A stretch of 64,000 nt of DNA from Neobacillus drentensis (GCF_021560175.1 NZ_CP091110.1:5566001-5630000); one strand, 5' to 3'; shown: positions 17,624 to 25,972, numbered from the stretch's first letter. A program made the numbers and translations. The notes: generated by a model from the letters alone, not told the origin.

Positions 17624-17698
17624 TTTCATTAAGAAAGGGAATCCCCATCTTAACGAGTAAGAAAAGGATACAACTCGGAAACCTACGCAGCTTTGACT

Positions 17699-18595
17699 CT
17701 ATTTACTAGCTACTAAATTCATCGCACTTTCTAAAGCGGCACGAATCACTTTTTCATTGGCAAAATAGTCATGTTTGTTTCTCCCCTGCACTTCCACCGC
17801 GACCGGCAGCCCTTTTTCAGATTGAATTCTAAGTTCAGAGGCTTTTTGCAAAATATGAGACATTTTTTCGATTGTTAAGAAACCTGGCTCACCGATTGGC
17901 ATATGGTGGTCTCCATATAATTCACTTTTCGCATCTTCTACTACATTCGCAAAATGAAGACGGTCCATCACAGATTGAGCCAATTCCAGCGACGTAAACA
18001 GATCTTCACCGTTCAGGGTCACATGTGCAGTATCAAATACAATCCCTGCATTCGAATAGGTTTCACGAACCTTTGAGATTAGCGGTACTGCCTCACTCGT
18101 TAAGCCTAATACCCGCTTTTTGTGGACTTCCCGATCCATCGCTTCTATCGACACATGAATATTAAACGTAGCCGCTTCCTCACAAATTTCGCAGAAGCTT
18201 TCATACAGGGCTTCAAGTCCCGCTTGCCGCAAGTGGATACCTGGATCGGGACCTGGAACAAACCCAACCGTAGTTACACCGCACTCAGCAGCTAGGTATA
18301 AGCTTTCTTTAATCTGACTAACGGTTTTCTTCCTCAATGCAGCATCAAGTGCTGAAACATCTAAATCTGTCTTATAGGTTAAAAAGGTTAACCATTGAAA
18401 AATCGATAAGTTATTCTTTTCTTTGGCTTGTAAAATTCTTTTTCGGTCCTCTTGGTCATACCCATCACCGATTTCGAAAGATTGATAGAATCCTTGAGAC
18501 CCTAAAGTCTCAACAACACTCGCAGCGAACCCCTTCTCATCTTTTACAGGAAAAAAGACCTCGGTCACGAGCAAAGAAGGAATTAGTTTGCTCAT
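17699..18595 (-). CDS. Sugar phosphate isomerase/epimerase (TIM barrel), paralog 2
   Basis: A 298-residue paralog of the protein at 11489-12388, of the same length and with the same motif order (SIEAMDRE, IVFDTAHVTLNGED, LHFANV, GEPGFLT and VAVEVQGR). The start ATG overlaps the upstream stop as ATGA, so it is translationally coupled to the 18592-19422 gene. The pair shows duplication within the island with both metal-site sets kept, which suggests two different epimerisation or isomerisation steps, or two stereoisomeric inputs. The substrate is unknown. Confidence 0.83.
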   Translation of the reverse strand: MSKLIPSLLVTEVFFPVKDEKGFAASVVETLGSQGFYQSFEIGDGYDQEDRKRILQAKEKNNLSIFQWLTFLTYKTDLDVSALDAALRKKTVSQIKESLYLAAECGVTTVGFVPGPDPGIHLRQAGLEALYESFCEICEEAATFNIHVSIEAMDREVHKKRVLGLTSEAVPLISKVRETYSNAGIVFDTAHVTLNGEDLFTSLELAQSVMDRLHFANVVEDAKSELYGDHHMPIGEPGFLTIEKMSHILQKASELRIQSEKGLPVAVEVQGRNKHDYFANEKVIRAALESAMNLVASK

Positions 18596-19422
18596 GAAGT
18601 TTTCACACCATTAACAATTGGTTTCAATTTTTCATCTACATAGTTACTAATATCAAAGATACATTGATCCGCATTCGTTTTCGTTTCTTCTGTCTCTTCC
18701 TCTACCATGATCCAGCCATCATAACCGTAATCAACTAGAGCTTGGACGATCGCTGGGAAGTCAATATCACCCGTGCCCATCTTTTTCCACTCAAAGTCTT
18801 TAGAGCAGTCTTTAAAATGAACATGCTTGATAATCGGTAAATATCTCTTCACAATTTCAACAGGGTCCATTCCACCTGCAGCAATGTGGCCAACATCAGG
18901 AGTATACCAAATATATCTTGTATCAAGTTCGTCAAATAGCAGATTATAATCGCTTTCAATTCTAAAGTAAGAAGTGGATGGAGAATGTGGATGGAATACG
19001 GCTGTTACACCATTTTCATACGCACGTTTCCCAACTGCGTTTACACAGCTAATGATGTCTCTTTGGCGTTTTACTAGATTGTCGCGATTAGGACCTACTC
19101 GTGCTGGCAGATTTAATTTCGCGTTCGGGAAATGTTTTAAAAAGTTAATATAATAATCTGCCCGCGCTTTCTCTTCTTCTGATTCTTGTTCACTTTCCCA
19201 GCTGAACGGTAAGGTAATAGCAGCTAACTCAAGTTCCAGACTATCCAATTTCTCTTTCAGTTTTTCCGGGGCGTCATTATATTCGCCCAATAAAGCATAC
19301 TGAACATCAATCCCTTTGAATCCAGCCTTCTTAACGGTATCCATAAGATGATCTAAGCAGTCTACCTTCTCATCATAATCGAGTACCCATGTTGAACCGT
19401 GACAACCAAACTTAATCGTCAT
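18592..19422 (-). CDS. IolE/hydroxypyruvate isomerase-like TIM-barrel protein
   Basis: A 276-residue TIM-barrel protein of the AP-endonuclease-2 superfamily, distinct from the two paralogs below it. It shows FHPHSPST, YTPDVGHIAAGGMDP, HVHFKDCS and a final WIMVEEE, the usual metal ligands, arranged as in inosose dehydratase (IolE) and related isomerases. It is the first gene of the minus-strand unit, with its ATG at 19422 after AAGGGGGAAATGG. No inositol genes accompany it, so an IolE reaction is not implied. Confidence 0.82.
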   Translation of the reverse strand: MTIKFGCHGSTWVLDYDEKVDCLDHLMDTVKKAGFKGIDVQYALLGEYNDAPEKLKEKLDSLELELAAITLPFSWESEQESEEEKARADYYINFLKHFPNAKLNLPARVGPNRDNLVKRQRDIISCVNAVGKRAYENGVTAVFHPHSPSTSYFRIESDYNLLFDELDTRYIWYTPDVGHIAAGGMDPVEIVKRYLPIIKHVHFKDCSKDFEWKKMGTGDIDFPAIVQALVDYGYDGWIMVEEETEETKTNADQCIFDISNYVDEKLKPIVNGVKTS

Positions 19423-19490
19423 TTGCCATTTCCCCCTTAAAAAACATCAAAGATTGAGCTTCCTACGACTACCGCAGCTTTTTAAAATTC

Positions 19491-19505
19491 TAGCAAGCGT
19501 TTGCA
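19491..19505. promoter_or_regulatory. cre (CcpA) site in the leader of the sugar island
   Basis: The 15-base segment TAGCAAGCGTTTGCA matches the WTGNAANCGNWNNCW consensus except at one position and has a palindromic core. It lies about 30-45 bp downstream of the minus-strand start site, fitting catabolite repression by roadblock. Confidence 0.68.
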
Positions 19506-19541
19506 AAACCTGCCGGCAAACAAGTTGTTGCTCTAGTTAGA

Positions 19542-19569
19542 ATATTATCACTTGTTTTCGTTTTGTCAA
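19542..19569 (-). promoter_or_regulatory. Promoter of the isomerase-MFS unit
   Basis: On the minus strand, TTGACA (19564-19569) and TAATAT (19542-19547) with a 16-bp spacer. TTTTCGTTTTGTCA overlaps the -35 box and may be an operator for the DeoR protein. Confidence 0.7.
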
Positions 19570-19709
19570 TAAGTTTTTTAAAATTAATAGTAACTCGACA
19601 ATAAATGAAAATAAAACAGTATGAAATTAGTGATTATGTATATTACCAGCCATAAATACTCCTCAGTCTTCATATATCAATAGGATAAGTCTCAATAAAA
19701 CCAGTAAAT

Positions 19710-19732
19710 TCACCCTTTATTTATTTTCGATA
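19710..19732. promoter_or_regulatory. Candidate DeoR operator in the divergent region
   Basis: The core TTTATTTTCGATA (19720-19732), with TCACCCTTT just before it, repeats the arrangement next to the deoR start at 10361-10384. It lies upstream of the rpiB -35 box. The intergenic space 19423-19816 otherwise holds the cre site and the two divergent promoters. Confidence 0.5.
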
Positions 19733-19755
19733 TTTTTCACTTGTTGATATTTTAA

Positions 19756-19784
19756 TTGACAAAAACGAAAGAAAATGAAAAGAT
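19756..19784 (+). promoter_or_regulatory. Promoter of rpiB-glpX
   Basis: TTGACA at 19756-19761 and a weaker AAAGAT at 19779-19784 with a 17-bp spacer. ACAAAAACGAAAG overlaps the spacer and mirrors the element in the opposite promoter, so one repressor could control both directions. Confidence 0.5.
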
Positions 19785-19816
19785 GTGATTAAATAAACCA
19801 AACAGGAGTGATAAAA

Positions 19817-20281
19817 ATGAAAGTTGGAATCGGCTCAGATCATAACGCGTTTCATATGAAAGAAGAAGTAAAGTCATATATTGCTAGCTTAGGTCATGAA
19901 GTGATCGACTATGGCTGTTACTCTGAAGACGAAGTGGATTATCCAGGTGTTGCATTTCAAGTAGCCAATGATATCACAGAAGCAAAGCTTGAAAGAGGGA
20001 TTTTATTTTGCGGAACGGGAATTGGTATGTCGATTGCAGCCAATAAAGTTCCTGGTATTCGCTCGGCCCAATGCCATGATGTATATTCTGCAGAACGCGC
20101 TCAACTAAGCAACAATGCCCAAATCATAACGGCAGGTGCAAAAGTAATTGGTGTGGAGCTTGCCAAAAAAGTAGTCGAATCATACTTAAGCGTTTCTTTC
20201 CAAGGAGGTAACTCCGCACGAAAAATCAATCAAATCATTGATAAAGAAAAACAATTCCTGCTTAATAGTTCATCCTGTTAA
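19817..20281 (+). CDS. rpiB: RpiB-family isomerase, probably acting on a tetrulose or pentose phosphate
   Basis: A 154-residue RpiB/LacA/LacB-fold isomerase. SDHNAFHMK lies near the N-terminus, the catalytic Cys65 in LFCGTGIGMSIAANK, and CHDVYSAERA follows. The ATG at 19817 has AGGAG upstream; the GTG at 19808 is too close to it. It is divergent from the minus-strand units and 54 bp ahead of glpX. RpiB paralogs such as EryI and DerI interconvert D-erythrulose-4-phosphate and D-erythrose-4-phosphate, a natural partner for the TPI-like and DhaK proteins. A plain ribose-5-phosphate role is possible but less needed because rpiA is also in the island. Confidence 0.9.
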   Translation: MKVGIGSDHNAFHMKEEVKSYIASLGHEVIDYGCYSEDEVDYPGVAFQVANDITEAKLERGILFCGTGIGMSIAANKVPGIRSAQCHDVYSAERAQLSNNAQIITAGAKVIGVELAKKVVESYLSVSFQGGNSARKINQIIDKEKQFLLNSSSC

Positions 20282-20335
20282 TTGTTAACATTTTATTAAA
20301 AGGGTTTAAATAATGAATACCAGGAGGTTAACAAT

Positions 20336-21301
20336 ATGCCTACAAAAAGCAGGGTCTGCACACAGAGCTTGGTGATGGATTTTCTCGAAGTCTCTCAACA
20401 AGCGGCGATTGCCGCCTACCCTTGGATTGGAAAGGGTAACAAAATGGAGGCAGATGGGGCTGGCACCGAGGCAATGCGGGATCGTTTGAATCTAATTGAT
20501 ATGCATGGCAGAGTAGTCATAGGTGAAGGGGAAATGGATGAAGCCCCCATGCTGTACATTAATGAGATACTTGGAACAGGAACCGGCCCCTGCGTCGATA
20601 TCGCTGTTGACCCTGTTGAGGGCACAACCTTAATGGCGAAGGGTCAGGAAAATTCACTTGCTGTTATCGCTGTAGCCCGGCAAGGAACTTTGCTTCATGC
20701 TCCAGATATGTATATGAAAAAGATGGCTGTTGGCCCAAAAGCAAAAGGGTGGATTAATATCCAGCTGTCTTTGACTGAAAACATGAAAGCCGTAGCCCAG
20801 GCACTCGGAAAAAATATTAAAGATTTAACGGTCATGATACAGGATCGCCCCCGTCATGAAGAGTTAATCAACGAGGTCATTGAAGCAGGTGCCCGTGTGA
20901 AGCTATTTTCCGATGTTGATATTACCGGGGCAGTCGCAACCGCCATTGATGATATCGATGTTGATTTATTGGTAGGAATTGGCGGAGCGCCAGAAGGGGT
21001 AATTGCGGCAACAGCATTAAAATGCATGGGAGGGGACTTCCAAGCAATTCTTCTTCCCCACGATGAGGCAGAGTTTAATCGTTGTGTCAAAATGGGAATT
21101 TCACACCCCGAAATACCTTTAAAAATGGATGATATTGTTAACACCAATGACTGTTTCTTTATCGCCACTGGAATTACCGGCGGGATGCTGTTAGAAGGGG
21201 TAAAGAAGCGAGAAAATGGTGCCTTGATGACCCACTCTCTCGTCACAATTGGCGGAGAAATGAAAAATTCACAATATGTTCATGCAACCTTCAGTTCTTA
21301 G
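20336..21301 (+). CDS. glpX: GlpX-type class II fructose/sedoheptulose bisphosphatase
   Basis: A 321-residue metal-dependent phosphatase of the GlpX family. Motifs: IGEGEMDEAPML at about 62-73, DPVEGTT at 92-98 and the GIGGAPEG and GDFQAI segments. The ATG at 20336 follows CAGGAGGTTAACA. It is cotranscribed with rpiB. Class II enzymes accept fructose-1,6-bisphosphate and often sedoheptulose-1,7-bisphosphate. Beside an erythrose-4-phosphate route and a class I aldolase, the second substrate is attractive: aldolase plus this enzyme would turn erythrose-4-phosphate and DHAP into sedoheptulose-7-phosphate. That is inference; the family call is firm. Confidence 0.93.
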   Translation: MPTKSRVCTQSLVMDFLEVSQQAAIAAYPWIGKGNKMEADGAGTEAMRDRLNLIDMHGRVVIGEGEMDEAPMLYINEILGTGTGPCVDIAVDPVEGTTLMAKGQENSLAVIAVARQGTLLHAPDMYMKKMAVGPKAKGWINIQLSLTENMKAVAQALGKNIKDLTVMIQDRPRHEELINEVIEAGARVKLFSDVDITGAVATAIDDIDVDLLVGIGGAPEGVIAATALKCMGGDFQAILLPHDEAEFNRCVKMGISHPEIPLKMDDIVNTNDCFFIATGITGGMLLEGVKKRENGALMTHSLVTIGGEMKNSQYVHATFSS

Positions 21302-21317
21302 AGAGTTCTTAAATAAC

Positions 21318-21350
21318 AACAAGGGGCGCCCCCTAGGATGCGGCCCTTAT
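21318..21350 (+). terminator. Possible terminator after glpX
   Basis: An imperfect GC-rich inverted repeat, AAGGGGCGCC with GCGGCCCTT, followed by ATTTTCTATTT, 17 bp after the glpX stop. Pairing is imperfect. Confidence 0.5.
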
Positions 21351-21442
21351 TTTCTATTTACTTTCGTACGCTGGGGTGGGCCAGACAGCAAAGTGGGCGC
21401 CTAATTGAAAGATAGTTGGTAAAAACGTGTGAACCGAATATT

Positions 21443-21877
21443 TCACAATTCCCCATCTTCCTCCGCCTCCTCCTCCGTCTCCTCCTGCTCGTCCACTTCT
21501 TGAATTTTCTGAATCTCCTCCGTCAACTGTTCAAACGCATGGAGCCGAAACTTGGCACTAGCAATCAAGTCATCAATAATCTGCACAAAGGTATCATACT
21601 CCACCCTATTTTCACTGCATTGCTTGATCAGCCTCAAAAAATCATCTTCATATAAATGATATCGCTCATTAAATACATCCGAATCCATCGTTAAAAAATA
21701 CTCTTCATCGACAACAAATTCATTAAAAATCTTCTTCGTTAACCGGCTCTTCGTTACTTCTATTTCACTTTGGTCCTTATCACTTTTATAATGCTGGGCG
21801 TCCTCATACTCCGAGCACAGCGTCGCATAGATTTTTTCAAGCAGCTCTGTTGGTTCTAAATATTTCAAATCAGCCAT
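21443..21877 (-). CDS. Uncharacterised acidic protein
   Basis: A 144-residue soluble protein I do not recognise. It is predicted helical, with many charged residues, and ends in a strongly acidic Glu-rich tail (EVDEQEETEEEAEEDGEL). The start is the ATG at 21877 with GGAGGATTTTGCTT upstream; a TTG six bases earlier is less likely. It stands alone between the convergent glpX and the azoreductase. The codon pattern and clear ribosome binding site support a real gene. Confidence 0.75.
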   Translation of the reverse strand: MADLKYLEPTELLEKIYATLCSEYEDAQHYKSDKDQSEIEVTKSRLTKKIFNEFVVDEEYFLTMDSDVFNERYHLYEDDFLRLIKQCSENRVEYDTFVQIIDDLIASAKFRLHAFEQLTEEIQKIQEVDEQEETEEEAEEDGEL

Positions 21878-21930
21878 AAGCAAAATCCTCCGAACCCTCT
21901 TTTTCTAAATTATCTCCATTTACATAAAAA

Positions 21931-21959
21931 AACCTACCTCTGTTAAACAAAGGTAGGTT
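21931..21959 (-). terminator. Terminator of azoR
   Basis: A near-perfect 29-bp palindrome beginning AACCTACCT and ending AGGTAGGTT, with a T tract on the minus strand (A run at 21926-21932 on plus). Confidence 0.83.
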
Positions 21960-22023
21960 AAGCACGCTCTCCTTGCAATGGTAAACAAGGGGGCATCGTA
22001 TGTTTTTATAGTGCTTTGAAAAA

Positions 22024-22656
22024 TTAAGCCTTAACAGCGGAAAGACGTTTTGCTACTTCAGCAACTTTCGCTAGACCATCAGCAATAATGGTTTCTGCTT
22101 GAGCTGGTGCTGCATTATGTCCTTCGATAATGACCTCATCAACGATTTCCATTCCGAAGACGCCGCCAAATACGTTTTTGACATACGTTGCAGCCATTTC
22201 CATTGGTGCTGTTTCTGGAGTGGAATAGATGCCGCCGCGAGCGCTTAGGATGACAGCTTTTTTATCAGGCATTAAGCTGATTAATTCTCCAGTTTCGCTA
22301 TACTTAAATGCGAATCCAGCTGCGTAAACATAGTCGATAAAGGTTTGTAATTTAGCTGGGATCGTTAAGTTCCATAGTGGGAAGGCGAATACCACTAAGT
22401 CTGCTGCTGAAAGAGCGTCCATCGCTTTTTGTTTGGCAGCTACAATACGTTGTTCGATATCGGATAATTCTTCGCCAGCTTGTAATTTGCCAAAAGCATT
22501 AAAAAGATCTTGGCCAAAGTATGGCATGTCTTCTGCAAAGACATCATAAGTGGTTACGTTCACACCCTCAAGGTTCTCCATGAAAGTCTCATACATTTTA
22601 CTAGAAACAGCTTCAGAAGCTGGACGATTGTTTGCTTTTACTACTAATACGTTCAT
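22024..22656 (-). CDS. azoR: FMN-dependent NADH-azoreductase
   Basis: A 210-residue flavodoxin-fold oxidoreductase of the AzoR family, which reduces azo dyes and quinones with NADH and protects against thiol and quinone stress. The N-terminal VLVVKANNRP replaces the usual flavin-phosphate loop region, FPLWNLTIPAKLQTFIDYV is the canonical flavin and dimer motif, and SARGGIYS follows. The ATG at 22656 has AGGAGATTATATAA upstream. It is a single-gene unit closed by the hairpin at 21931. Confidence 0.93.
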   Translation of the reverse strand: MNVLVVKANNRPASEAVSSKMYETFMENLEGVNVTTYDVFAEDMPYFGQDLFNAFGKLQAGEELSDIEQRIVAAKQKAMDALSAADLVVFAFPLWNLTIPAKLQTFIDYVYAAGFAFKYSETGELISLMPDKKAVILSARGGIYSTPETAPMEMAATYVKNVFGGVFGMEIVDEVIIEGHNAAPAQAETIIADGLAKVAEVAKRLSAVKA

Positions 22657-22825
22657 TTATATAATCTCCTTTGTTATCTTCTTGAAATTAATTATCTCGA
22701 ATTGATAATATATAAAAATAAAATAAACCGCAACAAAATTGCTCAGGGATTTTATAAAAGACTAGTTATAATTATCTAGTTTTAAAGAACTATAAATTCC
22801 TATAATTATACAAAAATAATATAAA

Positions 22826-22872
22826 CAAAGGGACGGTTCTCCTGCTTTGGAAGCAGAAGAACCGTCCCTTTG
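22826..22872. repeat. Long hairpin GGGACGGTTCT family, copy 1 (also terminator)
   Basis: A nearly perfect stem: CAAAGGGACGGTTCT pairs with AGAACCGTCCCTTTG, with an inner CTGCTT/AAGCAG stem and a TGG loop. It lies 6 bp past the stop of the YfcC-like gene and can end that transcript. Copy 2 is at 41284-41324. The conserved stem sequence suggests a dispersed element used as a terminator. Confidence 0.78.
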
Positions 22873-22878
22873 CTTTTA

Positions 22879-24330
22879 TTACATCCCAACATAAGCGGAA
22901 ATGGCTGCAAATACAGCTGAAATTACCCATAATATTGGGAACAGTTTCATGATTAATTTGATCCATTGGCCGAAGCTAATCCGGGCGATTGCCAAGCCTG
23001 CTAAGAGTACTCCGCCAGTGGGGGAAATGAGATTCGTCAGTCCATTCCCAAATTGGTAGGCCGTAACGGCTGCTTCGCGATTAATGCCTACTAACTCCGC
23101 TAAAGGCGCCATTACCGGCATCGTTAAGGCGGCCTCACCTGAGGAGGACGGCACAAAGAAGGTAATCACATTATGGGCGAGCAACATGATGGTCGTAAAC
23201 GCAAACTTCGGCAGACCTTCCATCATATTCGCAAGTGAATTGAGGATCGTATCAATGATCATCCCATTTTCAGCAAGAACTAATATCCCGCGGGAAAGCC
23301 CAATGATGACGGCCGCATAAACAAACTCACCGCAGCCCTTAACAAAGTTTTCCGCTAACTCTTTTTGATTCATCTTCGCCACAATACCAGCATACAAACC
23401 TAATCCCACAAACACCGCACCAATTTCCGTCATATACCAGCCTTTTGAAAGAATTCCCCAAACAATTAAACCAAGGGCTACCACAAATCCAGAGAGGATC
23501 AACTTATCGCGTCCAGAGAAAACAATTTCCTTGCCGCTGTCGGCTTTAATAAAACGTTCACGGTTTTCCTTATCATTTTTATAAACAACCGACTTCTTGG
23601 GATCCTTCCTTACTCGATTGGCATACCACATCGTAAAGGCTATCGATACGCCTGTGAAAACAATCCATTCAATAAAGCGAAGCCACAATTGCGGGTTGCC
23701 TTCCACTCCGGAAACCCCCTGAGCAATCAGCACTGAAAAAGGATTCAAGGTGGATCCAACATAACCAATTTGAGTACCTAAAAATAAGATTAAAATAGCG
23801 GTAATCGAGTCAAATTTTAAAACGAACATCAATGAAATAAAGATGGCGTAGAGTGGAATGGTTTCTTCACTCATCCCGAACGTCGATCCGCCCAGACTGA
23901 AGATCATCATCGAGATAGGAATAACCCAGATTCCTTTATTTTTCAACCGCCGTGCGAGGGCAATTAATCCCCGGTCAATTGCACCTGTCTGCAAAATGAT
24001 TCCGAATGCCCCTCCGACAATCAGCACAAATGCCACTACATCCGCCGCATTAATGACTCCGGCCATTGGCGCACTTAAAATGCCTGATAGCCCTTGACGT
24101 AAGTCTCCATTTTTCCCAACCTTTGAGATGGTGTGGAAGGTACCTGGGACAATGACCGTTCGTGCTGAGCCGTCTACTGTTACCTCTTTCCGGTCGAATT
24201 GCCCGCTCGGAATGATCCATGTTAACAGGGCTACTGCAATAATGATAATAAAAATAAGGGTGTAACTGTGAGGCAAGGCCCACTTCTTTCGTTTTTTAAT
24301 AACCGTTGGCTGCAATGCTTTTGCTTCCAT
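22879..24330 (-). CDS. YfcC-family membrane carrier
   Basis: A 483-residue integral membrane protein of the YfcC/DcuC-like group in the ion-transporter superfamily, with about twelve helices and the conserved VGGAFGIILQTGAID, GMSEETIPLYAIF and FVPSSSGEAALTMPVMAPLA segments. The family carries organic anions or peptide-like solutes; specificity is mostly unproven. It is the last gene of a minus-strand run with the amidohydrolase, FrlR-like regulator, frlD and frlB, and a half-matching FrlR operator precedes it. It may import the substrate of this locus in place of the ABC system found in B. subtilis. The ATG at 24330 has a weak ribosome binding site (GGAAATGAGG). Confidence 0.85.
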   Translation of the reverse strand: MEAKALQPTVIKKRKKWALPHSYTLIFIIIIAVALLTWIIPSGQFDRKEVTVDGSARTVIVPGTFHTISKVGKNGDLRQGLSGILSAPMAGVINAADVVAFVLIVGGAFGIILQTGAIDRGLIALARRLKNKGIWVIPISMMIFSLGGSTFGMSEETIPLYAIFISLMFVLKFDSITAILILFLGTQIGYVGSTLNPFSVLIAQGVSGVEGNPQLWLRFIEWIVFTGVSIAFTMWYANRVRKDPKKSVVYKNDKENRERFIKADSGKEIVFSGRDKLILSGFVVALGLIVWGILSKGWYMTEIGAVFVGLGLYAGIVAKMNQKELAENFVKGCGEFVYAAVIIGLSRGILVLAENGMIIDTILNSLANMMEGLPKFAFTTIMLLAHNVITFFVPSSSGEAALTMPVMAPLAELVGINREAAVTAYQFGNGLTNLISPTGGVLLAGLAIARISFGQWIKLIMKLFPILWVISAVFAAISAYVGM

Positions 24331-24363
24331 CGTGGTTCCTCATTTCCTTTTCAAGTGACGTTT

Positions 24364-24375
24364 TATAACGTATTA
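24364..24375. promoter_or_regulatory. Imperfect FrlR-like operator upstream of the YfcC gene
   Basis: TATAACGTATTA keeps the left half of the TATAACGTTATA palindrome seen upstream of frlB and frlR. It lies between the amidohydrolase stop and the YfcC start. Confidence 0.4.
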
Positions 24376-24388
24376 TCATTAAACCTAT

Positions 24389-25972
24389 TTATTGCGAAAC
24401 GCATATCCTCTTACTATCATAAACAATTTTTCCATCTGCGATCGTTAAGACCACTTTCGCCTCTCGCAACTCTTCAGCTGACGTTTCAAAAAGATTCCGG
24501 TCAAAGACAGCAATATCCGCATATTTCCCCACTTCAATCGAACCAGTCTTGTCCTCCATGAACTGATGCTTCGCCCCGTTGATCGTCCATGCTTTCAACA
24601 ATTCTGCGATCGGCATTCCCCGTTCCGGAAACCAGCCTCCTGAAGGAGAACCATCTGGAAATAAGCGCTTGGATGCAGCATAAATGGAATCGGGTACGCT
24701 CGTTAAAAATAAAGGCAAATCCGTTCCCGCTGTAATCGCAATCCCAGCGTCAAGCATCGTCTTATAGTCGTAAAAGCGGTGTTCATTCTTCTTTCCAACC
24801 ACTTCACCCATATAGGCCTCCCGATAAGAAGGATTCAACAGCAGGATTTGCGCATATACTTCCGCAAAAATCTCAAGTTCGCCCATCCTTTTCAAATCAT
24901 CCTGATGTGGGTACTCTAAATCACTAATCGAATGTCTCGCATCACGCCGCCCATTGACACGACGGCATTTTTCTAAAATACTCACTGCCTGTCGAATCGC
25001 AGCATCCCCTTCAGCTGTTAAACAACATTTTAACCCATGACGGTCCGCTTCTAAAACTGAATTTTCAATATTTCCATAATCTACTGTTTGTAAATTCCTG
25101 ATCCCCGGCATATCCGCATACGGTTCTAGCATATCTCCTGTATGATTAGCAACCACGCCATCTACCATCAGCTTATAGCCTTGAAAGTGGAGGTGATCAT
25201 CTTGATAGTTCTGCTGGTAGGCAAGACCTGCTGCTAGATTAAGAGGTTCTAAGACAGGTTCTAGGACAAAATGCACGCGAAGCGGCAGCCGGCCCTCATC
25301 ATGTAATTCTGTTAAAACCGGCAGCAGTTCATACTCATCAAAACCGATGTCTTTGATGGATGTTACCCCTCTAGAGGCTAACAGCTGACAGAAACTCAAG
25401 AATTCCTCTTTAACCTTTTGCCGGTCTTGGAGCATATCGTTTAATAAAAGAGCCCTTGCCTCCGCACTGCAGGCATCAGGAGTAAATTGATAGTGATCGA
25501 TGGCTGTTTGATTCATCCAGCAATAGCTTTTATTATGGTTTATGACAATGACAGGTCTGTTTGGAAATGCCTGATCAAGTAGATCCGACTCAGGCAGACA
25601 CCCCCACACTTCTTGATCCCAGCCAAATCCATATAAATTCTGTGAATCATCTAAATTCTTAGCATGATTGACTAATAGTGCTAACGCTTCCTCCATGGTG
25701 GAGGTTTTAGATAGATCTACCCCTCTGTTCATGGACATATAGCCTGTGAAAAAAACATGGTTGTCATGAATTCCAGGCATTACAAGCTGGTCGCCAAGCT
25801 CATATCGCTTTGTTTCCGGGCCCATCCATTGCTGTTGTTCGTCCTGTGTTCCAACAGCAACAATTTTGTTATCCTGAATGGCAATAAACCCTGCGAACGG
25901 TTCGTCCTCTTTGCTTGAAAAAATAACATTCGAAACGAGCACGATGTCTGCAGCATTATGTGTACCTTTCAT
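24389..25972 (-). CDS. YtcJ-like amidohydrolase with altered HxH motif
   Basis: A 527-residue metal-dependent hydrolase of the YtcJ/AepA branch of the amidohydrolase superfamily. The N-terminal beta-domain leads into VMPGIHDNHVFFTGY, where the usual HxH metal pair reads HVF, so the second histidine is replaced. A later metal or catalytic segment, AGTDLP, is present, as is the closing KTGSIEVGKYADIAVFD. The loss of one ligand may change metal binding or reflect a mononuclear site. The gene follows the FrlR-like regulator after 252 bp of repeats and a hairpin, and precedes the YfcC carrier. It could cleave an amide from a conjugated Amadori compound; this is speculation. Confidence 0.82.
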   Translation of the reverse strand: MKGTHNAADIVLVSNVIFSSKEDEPFAGFIAIQDNKIVAVGTQDEQQQWMGPETKRYELGDQLVMPGIHDNHVFFTGYMSMNRGVDLSKTSTMEEALALLVNHAKNLDDSQNLYGFGWDQEVWGCLPESDLLDQAFPNRPVIVINHNKSYCWMNQTAIDHYQFTPDACSAEARALLLNDMLQDRQKVKEEFLSFCQLLASRGVTSIKDIGFDEYELLPVLTELHDEGRLPLRVHFVLEPVLEPLNLAAGLAYQQNYQDDHLHFQGYKLMVDGVVANHTGDMLEPYADMPGIRNLQTVDYGNIENSVLEADRHGLKCCLTAEGDAAIRQAVSILEKCRRVNGRRDARHSISDLEYPHQDDLKRMGELEIFAEVYAQILLLNPSYREAYMGEVVGKKNEHRFYDYKTMLDAGIAITAGTDLPLFLTSVPDSIYAASKRLFPDGSPSGGWFPERGMPIAELLKAWTINGAKHQFMEDKTGSIEVGKYADIAVFDRNLFETSAEELREAKVVLTIADGKIVYDSKRICVSQ

